Shown piece after piece: positions 16,503 through 25,842 of a stretch of DNA of 64,000 bases. A program made the position numbers and the translations under genes. The first letter of the stretch is position 1, and every line of letters begins with the position of its first letter. The DNA is from an uncultured Acidobacteriia bacterium (GTDB lineage Bacteria; Acidobacteriota; Terriglobia; Bryobacterales; Bryobacteraceae). The stretch is taken from positions 1 to 64,000 of the forward strand of contig CAIKMJ010000027.1 in NCBI GenBank assembly GCA_903828455.1. The letters are read 5' to 3'. The notes under the pieces were generated by a model. That model was not told the DNA's origin, searched no databases, and saw only the letters and a list, made by a program, of their open reading frames with translations.

Positions 16503-18178
16503 CCGAGCGGCCAACCAGCGAGAACAATTCAGGCCCGCGACCGCCGGCGCGACCTTCGGTCCTGCGGTCGGCCGGCGTCATTTCCGCGGCGGTGATGGCG
16601 AGCCGCATCACCGGACTGCTGCGCGAAAGCGTACTCAGCTGGATGCTGGGCGCGGGCGCCGCCAACGACGCCTACGTCCTCGGCTACCGCATCCCCAATC
16701 TCACGCGCGAACTGTTTGCCGAAGGCGCGCTCTCCTCGGCCTTCGTGCCCACGTTCACGCGCTACCTGACCACGAAATCGAAGGAAGAAGCGCGCGAACT
16801 TTCCAACATCGCCGGCACGATGGTTCTGCTGATTACCGCAATGCTGGCGCTGCTCGGCATGGCGCTGAGTCCGTGGCTCACCACGCTGTTCGCGCCGGGC
16901 TTCCGCGCGGTGCCCGGCAAGTGGGAACTGGCGGCGGAACTGATGCGGACCATGTTCCCCTACGTCGTGCTGCTGGCTCTTTCCGCGCAGGCGCAGGGCA
17001 TTCTCTACTCCAGCGGCAAGTTCGGCGTGCCGGCGCTTTCCACCAGCGTGTCGAACCTCGCGACGGTGGCGTTCGGCGTGCTGCTGGGCTACGGGCTCGG
17101 TCCGCGAATCGGTGTGACTCCCGTGCAAGGCATGGCGTTCGGCGTGGTGTTGGGCGGGGCGGCGCAGCTCGCGTTCCAGCTGCCGAGCGTCTGGCGGGAA
17201 GGCTTCGCGTGGCGGCCGCGCTGGAATATTCGCCGCAATCTGCGGCATGAAGGGGTCCGGCACATTCTGATGCTGATGGGTCCGGCGATTGTGGGCAGCG
17301 CTTCGGGCCAGATCAACGTACTGGTGACCACAAACCTCGCGGCGGGGCTGCGCGACGCGCACGGTCACGTGATGAACGGGCCGGTCAGCTGGCTGTCTTA
17401 CGCGTACCGGTTCTTTGCGCTGCCGATGGGGGTGTTCGCCGTCTCGATCGCCTCGGCAACGCTGCCCAGCATTTCCCGCAGCGCGGCGGAAAAGAATTTC
17501 GGCGAGTTTCGCGACACGCTGTCGCGCTCCATCGTGATGATCCTGATGCTGACGGCGCCTGCGTCGGCGGGCCTCGCGGTGCTGGGCGAGAGCATGATCG
17601 GAATCGTCTATCAGCACGGCCGGTTTCTGGCGGAGGACACCGTCCAAACCGGCCTCGCGCTGGAAGGCTTCGCTCTGGGCCTCGCCGGATATTCGGTGCT
17701 GCGTCTGGTGGCGCCGGCATTTTATGCGCTGGGCGACGCGAAGACGCCCATGCTGGTGAGCCTCGCGGCGGTGGTGGTGAATGCCGCGACGGCAACGGCG
17801 CTGGTCCGCGTGTTCGGCTTCGGCCACGCGGGGCTCGCGCTGTCTATGGCGCTGCTCTACACGTTCAGCGCGGTCACGCTGCTCTGGATCCTGCGCGGGA
17901 AGATCGGCGGCATTAACGGCCGCGCCATGACGCGGAGCTTCGCCAGGATTCTGATCGCGGCGGCGGCGACCGGACTGGTCTGCCGCGGCGTAGTGCTGGC
18001 ATCGCACCACTTCTTCGGTGCGAGCCTTGCGGCCCGCGTGCTGGACGTGGCGGCGGGCATTCCCGCGGGCGCCGCATCCTTTTATATAGTTGCCGCGGCG
18101 CTGCGGATCCCGGAGCTGGCGGAAACGCGGGCGGCGGTGATGCAGAAGCTGGGACGCGCCCCTCGGATCATCCGCTGA
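16499..18178 (+). CDS. murJ: Lipid II flippase MurJ (MviN)
   Basis: Inner-membrane flippase moving lipid II to the periplasmic face for peptidoglycan synthesis. From TTG at 16499 the protein has 559 residues with about fourteen hydrophobic segments. Recognisable MurJ motifs include SRITGLLRESVLSWMLGAGAANDAYVLGYRIPN, LFAEGALSSAFVPTF, FPYVVLLALSAQAQGILYS and the C-terminal ALGDAKTPM. The N-terminal Arg pair in the first helix and the conserved loop sequences are intact. The start overlaps the upstream kinase stop, so the two genes are co-translated, although no functional connection is obvious. Confidence 0.94.
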   Translation: MTERPTSENNSGPRPPARPSVLRSAGVISAAVMASRITGLLRESVLSWMLGAGAANDAYVLGYRIPNLTRELFAEGALSSAFVPTFTRYLTTKSKEEARELSNIAGTMVLLITAMLALLGMALSPWLTTLFAPGFRAVPGKWELAAELMRTMFPYVVLLALSAQAQGILYSSGKFGVPALSTSVSNLATVAFGVLLGYGLGPRIGVTPVQGMAFGVVLGGAAQLAFQLPSVWREGFAWRPRWNIRRNLRHEGVRHILMLMGPAIVGSASGQINVLVTTNLAAGLRDAHGHVMNGPVSWLSYAYRFFALPMGVFAVSIASATLPSISRSAAEKNFGEFRDTLSRSIVMILMLTAPASAGLAVLGESMIGIVYQHGRFLAEDTVQTGLALEGFALGLAGYSVLRLVAPAFYALGDAKTPMLVSLAAVVVNAATATALVRVFGFGHAGLALSMALLYTFSAVTLLWILRGKIGGINGRAMTRSFARILIAAAATGLVCRGVVLASHHFFGASLAARVLDVAAGIPAGAASFYIVAAALRIPELAETRAAVMQKLGRAPRIIR

Positions 18179-18241
18179 CATCGTCCTGAAACGCGTCCGT
18201 CATCCCCTGTAAACGCCAGTTTCTTAGTCTGGATAGTCACC

Positions 18242-21200
18242 ATGAAATCCGTAACCGGCCGGCTCATCCTTGTGGGCGCATTTCTCGCGTCCGCGCTACT
18301 GGCGCAGAATCAGAATTCCGTCCTGACGGGGCGGGTAACGGACCCGTCCGGTTCCGGCGTGCCGAACGCCGCAATCCGGGTGACGGAACATGCCACCGGC
18401 GCCGCCCGCGACGGGCGCAGCATCGAGGACGGCACGTATCGCTTCGACCTGCTGCCGCCGGGCGAGTACTCACTCCAGGTGACCGCCCAGGGATTTCAGA
18501 CGGTGGAAGATTCCAGGCTGCATCTGGAAGTGGCCCGCGCATCGACCTTCAACGTGACCCTGCCGCTCGGCGCCGTCACGCAGACGATCGAGGTGAAGTC
18601 GGAAGTTTCTCTCATGGATACGGCCTCGGCGGCCATCGGAACCACCGTGACCGATGAGGAAGTCAAAGCCCTCCCGCTGAACGGACGGCAGTTTCTGCAA
18701 CTGGCACTGCTGGTGCCGGGCACCAATTCCGGCGGCATGGCGGTGCAGCAGAATTCGCTGCGGCAGGGAGAGGTCGGCGGACTGAGCGTCAACGGCCAGC
18801 GCAGCAACGACTCGGCGTATCTGCTCGACGGCGTGATGAACACCGATCCGGACTACAACGCGCTCAACTACGTGCCGATCATCGACGCGATCTCCGAATT
18901 CCAGGTGCAGGTGGCGCAGTACAGCGCCGAATACGGACACGCCTCGGGAGGCCAGATCAACGTCATCACGCAGTCGGGCACCACGCAATGGCATGGCGCG
19001 GTGTGGAACTTCCTGCGCAACAACGTGATGGATGCGCGGCCGTTCAACCTGACCACGTCGCCGGATGTACCGGAATTTCGCCGCAACCAGTTCGGCGGCA
19101 CCATCGGCGGCCAGCTGCTGAAGAATAAAGTGTTCGGCTTTTTCGCGTACGAAGGGCTGCGGGTCCGCCAGGCGGCGGCAAACCTGACGACGGTCGCGGT
19201 ACCGGACCAACTGCAGCGCGCCGGCAATTTCTCCGAAGAGCTGCCGAAGACGCTGATCTACAATCCCAACGGCACCGGCGCGCGCGCCCCGTTCCCCGGC
19301 AACATCATCGCGCCCAGCCTCCTCATCAACCCGGCGGTGAGTGCCGCGCTCAACGTCTTGCCGCTGCCGAACCTGCCGGGCAACCTGTTCATCAACACGA
19401 CCGACGTGCTGAAGCAGAACAATGACAATCTTTCGGCGAGGGTCGACGTAGCGATTTCGTCCAAACTCCGGCTGTTCACGCGCTACTCGGGAGCCACGGA
19501 AGACGCTGCGATTCCCGCCACGCTGCCCGGCCGCGCCAGCCTGGACAATGCCGTGCCGCGCAACGTGGCGGTGGGTCTTACCGATATCGTGTCCGGCAAC
19601 AAGGTGAACGACCTTCGGCTGGGCTTCAGCCGGCTGAACTTCCTCTACGGTCTGCCCGAGCCGGCGTTTCAGGTGAACGGCGCGGCGACGAACCTGCCGA
19701 ACTTCATCGTGGGGCAGCTGAATTTCGGCGGCGCGGGTCCATACAATGCAACCGGTCCGGGCGGCATTGCGCAGTCGCGCGACAACGTCTATCAGTTGTG
19801 GGATATCTTTGCGTGGCAGATTGGCCGGCACTCGCTCAAAATGGGCGGCGAGTTCGATGCCTTCCAGTACGTGCGCTTTGAAAATGCGGATGCGCTGGGG
19901 TCGCTCACCTTCACGAGCGGCTACACGAATGCCACCGGCGCCGCGCCCAAGGCGGGCGACACGAGCGGCGATGCGCTGGCTTCGGCGCTGCTCGGTCTGC
20001 CGCAGACGGCGGTGCGGACGCTCGGCCCGAATCGCATCGACGGGCGTCAGAAGAACTACGCCGCGTTCATTCAGGATGATTACCGCGTGCTGCCGAACCT
20101 TACGATCAACGCCGGCATTCGTTACGAAGTCTCGCCGCCGCTGAACGATATCCGGCACCAGATGGCCTCGATCGACTTCAGCACCGTGCCGTCCACGGCC
20201 ACCATCTTCGCCAGCGGGAAGCAGGGCGTCTATAGCCCGACTCTGTTCGTCTGCGGACGCGACGGCTATCCGGAAGGCTGCGCCTACACCAACTGGAAGA
20301 ACTTCAGCCCGCGGCTGGGCGTGGCATGGTCGCTCAACAGCAAGACCGTGATTCGCGCCGGCGGCGGTATATATTACGGCACGCAGGATGACAACACGCT
20401 GCTGAAGATGGCGCAGTCCCTGCCGGCCACATACGCGCAAACCCTGACATATAACGCTTATGTTCCGCAGGTCACGCTGGCGAATGTATTTTCGCCGGCC
20501 GTGGTGGGCAGTGCGTCGATTCAGGCGGCGGCCATCGACCCGCACCAGGGCACGCCCTACTCGCCGCAATGGAGCTTCAATATTCAGCGGACGATTACGC
20601 CGCATACCGTGCTGGAAGTCGGGTACCTGGGCTCGGCCGGCGTTCACCTGGAACAGAATGTTCAGGTCAATAATTCGCTGCCCGGCCCCACGGCGAAGCG
20701 GCCTTATTACGGGCTCACGCTCGCGCCGGCCACCCAGGCGGCCCTCGCTTTCCCGGCCACGGCGAGTGTGGTGCCGGTGACAACCATCAACTATTTTCCG
20801 CATTCGGCCCACAGCAGCTACCACGCCCTGGCGCTGCGCGGAGAACATAAGTTCGATGCCGGTTTTGCGCTGCTGAGCGCGTTCACCTGGTCCAAGGCTC
20901 TGACGAACGCGCCGCAGTATCGCAACGCCGGCGGCATTACGGGCGACGAAAATTCGCCGCCGCAGAACTCGTTCAATCTTGCGGCCGACCGCAGCCCGGC
21001 TTATTTCAACACCAAGTTCCGGTGGGTGACTTCGGCGGTGTACGATCTGCCGTTCGGCAAAGGTAAGGCGATGGCGAACCAGGGGATTGCCGCGGCAATC
21101 CTCGGCGGCTGGCAGCTCTCCGGCATCCTGCAGATGCAGACCGGCTTCCCGTACACGATCAACTACAAGGGCGACCCGATCAACATCGGCGGCGGCAGCG

Positions 21201-21571
21201 GCGGCATTCTGGTGCGGCCGAACTATGCGACGGTGAACGGGCAGAACGTGGACCCGAATCTGCCGTCAAGCCAGCGGACCACGTCGCAATACTTCAACAC
21301 GGCGGCCTTCGTGCAACCGATCCTTTCGTTTGGCAACGTGGGCCGCAACACAATGACCGGGGCGAACCTGATCAATATCGATGCGACGCTGGCCCGCACC
21401 TTCCGGCTCGGCGAGAAGATGAATCTGCAGTTCCGGGGCGAGCTGTTCAATCTGGCGAACCACCCGAACTACAATCTGATCGGCCGCATCGTCAACGATC
21501 CCACGTTCGGGATCGTGCAGAACCAGCTTCCCCCGCGGCAGATTCAGCTGGCGCTCAAGCTCAGCTTTTAA
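18242..21571 (+). CDS. Oar-like outer-membrane protein with carboxypeptidase-regulatory domain
   Basis: Large TonB-dependent-receptor-like protein of 1109 residues. Signal peptide MKSVTGRLILVGAFLASALLAQ is followed by a CarboxypepD_reg-like Ig fold (about 28-115, GRVTDPSGSGVPNAAIRV), a plug-like region (VTDEEVKALPLNGRQFLQLALLVPG, SAYLLDGVMNTDP) and a long beta-barrel portion full of Asn/Gly/aromatic repeats that ends in KLSF, the C-terminal phenylalanine needed for outer-membrane insertion. Such Oar-type proteins are heavily expanded in Acidobacteriota and thought to import or display polymers. No substrate gene neighbours are present. A paralogue lies at 29545. Confidence 0.9.
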   Translation: MKSVTGRLILVGAFLASALLAQNQNSVLTGRVTDPSGSGVPNAAIRVTEHATGAARDGRSIEDGTYRFDLLPPGEYSLQVTAQGFQTVEDSRLHLEVARASTFNVTLPLGAVTQTIEVKSEVSLMDTASAAIGTTVTDEEVKALPLNGRQFLQLALLVPGTNSGGMAVQQNSLRQGEVGGLSVNGQRSNDSAYLLDGVMNTDPDYNALNYVPIIDAISEFQVQVAQYSAEYGHASGGQINVITQSGTTQWHGAVWNFLRNNVMDARPFNLTTSPDVPEFRRNQFGGTIGGQLLKNKVFGFFAYEGLRVRQAAANLTTVAVPDQLQRAGNFSEELPKTLIYNPNGTGARAPFPGNIIAPSLLINPAVSAALNVLPLPNLPGNLFINTTDVLKQNNDNLSARVDVAISSKLRLFTRYSGATEDAAIPATLPGRASLDNAVPRNVAVGLTDIVSGNKVNDLRLGFSRLNFLYGLPEPAFQVNGAATNLPNFIVGQLNFGGAGPYNATGPGGIAQSRDNVYQLWDIFAWQIGRHSLKMGGEFDAFQYVRFENADALGSLTFTSGYTNATGAAPKAGDTSGDALASALLGLPQTAVRTLGPNRIDGRQKNYAAFIQDDYRVLPNLTINAGIRYEVSPPLNDIRHQMASIDFSTVPSTATIFASGKQGVYSPTLFVCGRDGYPEGCAYTNWKNFSPRLGVAWSLNSKTVIRAGGGIYYGTQDDNTLLKMAQSLPATYAQTLTYNAYVPQVTLANVFSPAVVGSASIQAAAIDPHQGTPYSPQWSFNIQRTITPHTVLEVGYLGSAGVHLEQNVQVNNSLPGPTAKRPYYGLTLAPATQAALAFPATASVVPVTTINYFPHSAHSSYHALALRGEHKFDAGFALLSAFTWSKALTNAPQYRNAGGITGDENSPPQNSFNLAADRSPAYFNTKFRWVTSAVYDLPFGKGKAMANQGIAAAILGGWQLSGILQMQTGFPYTINYKGDPINIGGGSGGILVRPNYATVNGQNVDPNLPSSQRTTSQYFNTAAFVQPILSFGNVGRNTMTGANLINIDATLARTFRLGEKMNLQFRGELFNLANHPNYNLIGRIVNDPTFGIVQNQLPPRQIQLALKLSF

Positions 21572-21680
21572 ACGTCGTTTCGGCGGCAGAGCGATGCGAG
21601 GCATGCGTCCCGGCGCGGACGCAGCCTCGCCATCCCGCCGTGATTCAAATCGCCTCTGTTAAACTCCAGTAACAACGAAT

Positions 21681-22421
21681 ATGCTTCCCGATATCACGCA
21701 TGCGATCCGCCTCCAGGTGCTGGACGACCGCACTGCCGAGCTGCTCAAAGAAGTGGCGACGCTGCCGAAGCACATCGCCGAGATCGAAAAAAAGCTGGAA
21801 AGCCACCAGCGCCAGCTGGACCACGACCGCGCGCAGCAGACCGCGAATCAGCGCGAGCGCAAGCGCCTCGAAGGCGAAATCCAGACCCAGGAAGGCAAGA
21901 TCACCAAGCTCAAAACGCAGATGATGGACGCCAAGACCAACGACCAGTACCGGGCGTTCCAGCATGAGATCGACTTCTGCACCACCGAGATCGGCAAGCA
22001 CGAAGACAAGATCCTCGAGCTGATGGGCGCGGCCGAACCGCTGGACAAAGCGGTGAAGGCGGCCGAGGCGGCGCTGGCGGTGGAGAAGAAACAGGTGGAA
22101 GCGGAGAAGGACGCGGCGCGCGAACGCACGGCGGTGGATCAGAAAGAGATCGACGGCCTGAAGGCGGAGCGGGCGAAGATCGTCGCCGAAATGTCCCCGA
22201 AGATCGCTTCCGAGTACGAGCGGATCCGCAAGGGCCGGGCGGGCGTGGCGATCGCCGAAGTCGTGGGCGGCCGGTGTACGAAGTGCAACATCATGCTGCG
22301 TCCCCATTTTCTGCAGGAGCTGAAGCGGGGCGATGCGGTGATGGTGTGCGAGAGCTGCAAGCGGATGCTGTACTGGAATCCGCCGGTGAATCCGGCCGAC
22401 CTCGGCGCCGCCACCAGTTAA
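21681..22421 (+). CDS. Coiled-coil protein with C-terminal zinc ribbon
   Basis: A 246-residue protein of the C4-zinc-ribbon/HP0958-CT398 type. Residues about 20-180 are an almost uninterrupted antiparallel coiled coil (for example ELLKEVATLPKHIAEIEKKL and QTQEGKITKLKTQMMDAKTN). The C terminus carries two CxxC knuckles, RCTKCNIMLRP and VCESCKRMLYW, which should bind one zinc. Helicobacter HP0958 of this family influences flagellar gene expression and RNA binding, but no flagellar genes are here, so function should be left open. Start ATG 21681 lacks a clear Shine-Dalgarno. Confidence 0.86.
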   Translation: MLPDITHAIRLQVLDDRTAELLKEVATLPKHIAEIEKKLESHQRQLDHDRAQQTANQRERKRLEGEIQTQEGKITKLKTQMMDAKTNDQYRAFQHEIDFCTTEIGKHEDKILELMGAAEPLDKAVKAAEAALAVEKKQVEAEKDAARERTAVDQKEIDGLKAERAKIVAEMSPKIASEYERIRKGRAGVAIAEVVGGRCTKCNIMLRPHFLQELKRGDAVMVCESCKRMLYWNPPVNPADLGAATS

Positions 22422-22447
22422 GCGGCGCTCGTCACAAAAGCCACTTC

Positions 22448-22515
22448 GGCCAAAAAAAAGCGCCGGCCAAAAAAAAGCGCCGGCCAAAAAAAAGCGCCGG
22501 CCAAAAAAAAGCGCC
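22448..22515. repeat. Four exact 17-bp tandem repeats containing A8 tracts
   Basis: The unit GGCCAAAAAAAAGCGCC is repeated four times without a mismatch (22448, 22465, 22482 and 22499). It appears to be an amplification of the T tract and stem foot of the adjoining terminator (as read on the minus strand). Confidence 0.95.
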
Positions 22516-22534
22516 GGGAGGTTAGTCCCGGCGC
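22503..22534 (-). terminator. Intrinsic terminator of the coiled-coil membrane gene
   Basis: On the minus strand a perfect 9-bp GC-rich stem (22534-22526 with 22519-22511, GCGCCGGGA/TCCCGGCGC) with a 6-base loop is followed at once by eight T residues (22510-22503). It lies 21 bases after the stop codon of the gene at 22556-23497. Confidence 0.9.
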
Positions 22535-22555
22535 GGCTCCAAGCAAACTCTTTAC

Positions 22556-23497
22556 TTAAATCCCCGGTCCACCGATAAAGCGTGTGCCCACCAGAGCGGC
22601 GGCCGTGGCAATCATGATGTGAGCCAGCGGCAGACGGGGGCGGATTTCCTCTTCCATCCGGCTGGCGCGCGGACGGAAGAAGCCGTTGCCCGCTGTCGAG
22701 GGGGCACCGGCGGCGGCTGCGGCAGCCGCCGGCGGCTCCTCATTGAGCGCCCGCTGCAGGTGATTTTCGAAACGCAGATCGAGAACGGTCGGCTCCTGCC
22801 CCTGCGCCGCGTATGCCGGGGGCGCCATGGGAGCGGGGGCCGGTTCCACGGCCCGCTTTTCGCAAAGGCGTTCCACGGCGTCCACCAGCTTCTGCAGATT
22901 GGTATCTGCCAGGCCGGCCCGGTGCGTCAGATCGGCAAGCGACGCCGACTGATCGATGAGCTTGTGTTCGAGAGCGGTGATGCGCGAGGAGATGCGGCTG
23001 TCGAGCGACTCTTCGAACGCAGCCACCGCGCTCGCCACCGATTCCTTGATTTCCGTATGCAGACGCTGGCGCACCTGTTCGACGCGCGACCCGACGGCAG
23101 CTTCGATTTCGGCGGGCAGCGAGGCGGCAACCTCTTTAAAGCGGCGCTCGGTGAGGCGGATTTCCGCTTCGGCCAGCTTCTCGGCCTCGGCTGTCCGGAT
23201 GCGCAGAAGTTCCAGTTCGCGCGTCTGCTCGTCGAGCCGGTGCTCGATGTTCGAGATGGACGCCCGGACGGCGGCGACATCGGCGGAGAGCTCAGACGAT
23301 GGGCGCGATTCCGCTCGAGCCACACGCGACTCCATGCGGTCGAGCCGCTGAATCAGCGGTTCAAGATCCCGGCGGTCCAGATCGACAGGGGCTTCCCGGC
23401 GTATCGGCGATTTCGTCCGGCGGAAGGCCGAACCGAAGCCAATAGCCAGGCCCGTGCCAGCGGCGATTGCAAAACCACGTAGAAAATTACCGGCCAT
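22556..23497 (-). CDS. Membrane-associated coiled-coil protein
   Basis: Not assigned to a known family. The 313 residues start MAGNFLRGFAIAAGTGLAIGFGSAFRR, a hydrophobic Gly-rich segment that may be a membrane anchor. Residues about 40-210 form a long charged coiled coil (LEPLIQRLDRMESRVARAESR through DRISSRITALEHKLIDQSASLADL), then come a Pro/Ala linker with a run of eight alanines and a final hydrophobic segment LAHIMIATAAALVGTRFIGG. Both ends are therefore potential membrane or interaction segments flanking a rod. A strong intrinsic terminator follows. The gene stands alone. Confidence 0.75.
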   Translation of the reverse strand: MAGNFLRGFAIAAGTGLAIGFGSAFRRTKSPIRREAPVDLDRRDLEPLIQRLDRMESRVARAESRPSSELSADVAAVRASISNIEHRLDEQTRELELLRIRTAEAEKLAEAEIRLTERRFKEVAASLPAEIEAAVGSRVEQVRQRLHTEIKESVASAVAAFEESLDSRISSRITALEHKLIDQSASLADLTHRAGLADTNLQKLVDAVERLCEKRAVEPAPAPMAPPAYAAQGQEPTVLDLRFENHLQRALNEEPPAAAAAAAGAPSTAGNGFFRPRASRMEEEIRPRLPLAHIMIATAAALVGTRFIGGPGI

Positions 23498-23658
23498 AGG
23501 GCGACCTCGCCTCCAGTATAGTGGGCAAAGTGTCGATATTGCTACACAATCCAGGGGAAAACCTGAAAAAAGTTGCGCCGTAACATAGGCAGAATACGGG
23601 CATTACGCGCCGAACCGGGTCAATACCGGATAAGCAGCCGCATTCTGCGAAATTCGCG

Positions 23659-24714
23659 TTACGCAATATGTGCGCCCGTGGTGCCGACATAAATTGAGTA
23701 CAGGGACTGACTCGCAGCCATAAACAACCGGTTCCTCTTCGTACCGCCGAAGCAGATATTTGCGCAGTTTTCCGGCAGCCGAATGATGCCGATTCTTTCG
23801 CCGCTCGCCGCCACGATCTGAACGCCCGGGCGCGCGCCACACCAGAGGTTACCATCGGCATCGCAGCGAATTCCATCGGCGGCGGCCCTGGCACCGGCAA
23901 TAGGAGTACCAGTGGAGTCCGGGATATCCAGCTGCACGAAGCGCTTGCCGTTGCGCAGGACCCGGCCGTCGAGATCGAAGACCTTCACTTCGCGACTACT
24001 ACCCGTGTCGGCAATGTACACCTTCTTATAGTCGGGCGAGAAGCAGATGCCGTTGGGTCCATCGATCTCGTCATAAACTCGGGCCATCTGGCCGCTGATG
24101 CCGTCAACGCGGTAGACGGATTCCTTATTCTCCTTTTCGGCGCGGAAGCCTTCGTAGTTGCCGCTGATGCCGTAGGGAGGGTCGGTGAACCAGATGCTGC
24201 CGTCGGGGTGGACGACGATGTCGTTCGGCGAGTTCAGCCGTTTGCCCTCGAACTTATCGGCGATGACGGTCACCGTACCGTTGTACTCGTAGCGAACCAC
24301 GCGGCGGCCGCCGTGCTCGCAGGAAAGCTGCCGGCCCTGGTAATCGAAGGTGTTGCCGTTGGAGTAGCCGGAAGGGTTGCGGAAAACCGAGACGCGGCTA
24401 TCCTCTTCGAGGAAGCGCATCTGGACGTTGTTGGGGATGTCGCTCCAGACCAGATACCGGCCGACGCCGTTCCACGCCGGACCCTCGGCCCACAGTGTGC
24501 CGGTGTAGTGTCGGCGGATGGTGGTGTTGCCGATGATGTACTTGCGGAAGCGCTGGTCGAGTGCGATGACGTCGGGGTCGGGATACTGGATGGGCGTGAC
24601 GCCCGTGTAGTCGCGGGGCGTCGAGCCGTTGGAGGTGGCGGTCTGGGCGCGGGCGGCGATTGCCGTTGCGGCGGCAGCGGCGGCGGTGTTCAGGAAGGCG
24701 CGGCGGGATGGCAT
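23659..24714 (-). CDS. SMP-30/gluconolactonase-type beta-propeller, exported by Tat
   Basis: Six-bladed propeller lactonase or esterase family, here probably secreted. The chosen start MPSRRAFLNTAAAAAATAIAARAQ has a twin-arginine motif SRRAFL and Ala-rich hydrophobic stretch, matching a Tat signal. Family motifs are WAEGPAWNGVGRYLVWSDIPNN (metal-binding Glu in blade 1), NSPNDIVVHPDGSIWFTDPPYGI, GPNGICFSPDYKKVYIADT and ADGIRCDADGNLWCG. Metal ligands Glu, Asn and Asp are all present. The frame remains open upstream to 24801, but those residues arise from an 18-bp repeat and are not protein-like. The physiological lactone is unknown. Confidence 0.88.
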   Translation of the reverse strand: MPSRRAFLNTAAAAAATAIAARAQTATSNGSTPRDYTGVTPIQYPDPDVIALDQRFRKYIIGNTTIRRHYTGTLWAEGPAWNGVGRYLVWSDIPNNVQMRFLEEDSRVSVFRNPSGYSNGNTFDYQGRQLSCEHGGRRVVRYEYNGTVTVIADKFEGKRLNSPNDIVVHPDGSIWFTDPPYGISGNYEGFRAEKENKESVYRVDGISGQMARVYDEIDGPNGICFSPDYKKVYIADTGSSREVKVFDLDGRVLRNGKRFVQLDIPDSTGTPIAGARAAADGIRCDADGNLWCGARPGVQIVAASGERIGIIRLPENCANICFGGTKRNRLFMAASQSLYSIYVGTTGAHIA

Positions 24715-24746
24715 TAGAGATAGGTATATCGCAGATTGCGGCCTTC

Positions 24747-24800
24747 CCGTGCCAAACAAAATCCCGGTGCCAAACAAGATCCGGTGCCAAACTAAATTCA
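24747..24800. repeat. Three imperfect 17-18-bp direct repeats in a divergent promoter region
   Basis: GTGCCAAACAAAATCCC and two variants start at 24749, 24767 and 24784, filling the space between the SMP-30 gene and the divergent GNAT gene. The AAAC-rich units could be operator sites or a simple slippage product. Confidence 0.75.
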
Positions 24801-25252
24801 TGGACGTGCGGCCTTACGAAGCGAACGATCTGGCAGCGTGCCTCGCGGTCTTCGATTCGAACGTGCCGGAGTATTTCGATGCGGCCGAGCGGGCGGAGTT
24901 CGAAGAGTTCCTCACTGCCGGGCCGCTCCCCTACGTCGTGCTGCAAAACGACGGCGCGATTGTGGGGTGCGGCGGCTGGGAACTGGTAGCCGACGAAAAG
25001 CTCGCCAGCCTGACCTGGGGCATGGTGCGGCGCGACCTGCATCGCCAGGGACTGGGGCGCTTCCTCCTGCTGTACCGTCTTCGCGAGGTGACGAAGGCGG
25101 GCGTCGCGGCGCGGGTCCGGATCGACACGTCGCAACGCACCTCCACCTTCTATTACAAGCAGGGCTTCAAGGTGGTGGACATCGAAGCGGACGGTTACGC
25201 GCCCGGCCTCGACTGCATTGAGATGGTGATGAAGCTGAACGTCTGTGCCTGA
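24800..25252 (+). CDS. GNAT-family N-acetyltransferase
   Basis: Acetyl-CoA-dependent acetyltransferase of 150 residues. It starts MDVRPYEANDLAACLAVFDSNVPEYF, a typical GNAT beta1-alpha1, continues with IVGCGGWELV on strand beta3, and has the acetyl-CoA pyrophosphate loop WGMVRRDLHRQGLGRFLL (Q/R-x-x-G-x-G/A). FYYKQGFKVVDIEADGYAPGLD is the usual C-terminal beta-bulge region. The acceptor substrate is unknown. It overlaps the third 18-bp repeat at its start codon and is convergent with the DUF3501 gene. Confidence 0.87.
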   Translation: MDVRPYEANDLAACLAVFDSNVPEYFDAAERAEFEEFLTAGPLPYVVLQNDGAIVGCGGWELVADEKLASLTWGMVRRDLHRQGLGRFLLLYRLREVTKAGVAARVRIDTSQRTSTFYYKQGFKVVDIEADGYAPGLDCIEMVMKLNVCA

Positions 25253-25266
25253 CGGCCGGCCGGCGC

Positions 25267-25836
25267 TTACGCGAAGTCCGGCGTCAGTTCGTCGAGTTCG
25301 GCGCGCGTGAGGTCGCGGCGCTCGGTGTACGCCGGGTGGTCGCAGACAATCGCAGCGCCGGAAGGGAAGCCCTTCACCTGCGCCTCGCTCATCCGGAATT
25401 TGATGTACTGCACGGAGCTGATGCGGTCGGTCGCAATCTGGCGCGGGTCGAAGATGGCGCACGTGCGGCCTGCGCCCGGCACTTCCAGCCACAGGTGCTT
25501 TTCGAGGCCGAGCAGTTCGCGCAGCTTCACGTCGCGCTCGGCGGGCGTTTCGTACTCAATGAGCAGCGACGCGCAAAGCTCGCCCTGCGCCGGGATCAGC
25601 TCGTTGTAGGTTTCCACTTCGTGAGCAATGTCGGACGGCTTCGTGATGCGCTCGATCCGCATCATCTCCTGAATCTGATAGCGCACCGTTTCGCGATTCT
25701 CAAACAGCAGCGTCAGGTGGTCGCCCACGTGAATGCGGCGGCGGTCCTTCAGCGCCAGAATCTGCGGACGGAGGGTGTCGCGGGCGATCTCGTAATCGGC
25801 GACGCTCTTGATTTCGGACAGTTCAACGGGTTGCAT
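25267..25836 (-). CDS. DUF3501 family protein
   Basis: A 189-residue protein of a conserved family of unknown function. It starts MQPVELSEIKSVADYEIARDTLRPQILALKDRRRI and contains the conserved FENRETVRYQIQEMMRIERI block, both characteristic of DUF3501. It follows the Fe-S protein by only 6 bp, and rubrerythrin is upstream; the trio rubrerythrin, HdrD/GlpC-like protein and DUF3501 recurs in many bacteria, which points to a joint role in peroxide or metal redox chemistry. No signal peptide or membrane segment is visible. Confidence 0.88.
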   Translation of the reverse strand: MQPVELSEIKSVADYEIARDTLRPQILALKDRRRIHVGDHLTLLFENRETVRYQIQEMMRIERITKPSDIAHEVETYNELIPAQGELCASLLIEYETPAERDVKLRELLGLEKHLWLEVPGAGRTCAIFDPRQIATDRISSVQYIKFRMSEAQVKGFPSGAAIVCDHPAYTERRDLTRAELDELTPDFA

Positions 25837-25842
25837 GATTGT

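Noticed and set aside
18470-20848. Long open frame antisense to the first Oar-like gene
   Set aside because: Arg/Val/Gly-rich shadow of the coding strand with no family resemblance, start signal or terminator.
24715-24801. Longer N terminus for the SMP-30-type protein
   Set aside because: The added residues (repeated FGTG pattern) come from the 18-bp direct repeats; the Tat signal begins at 24714.
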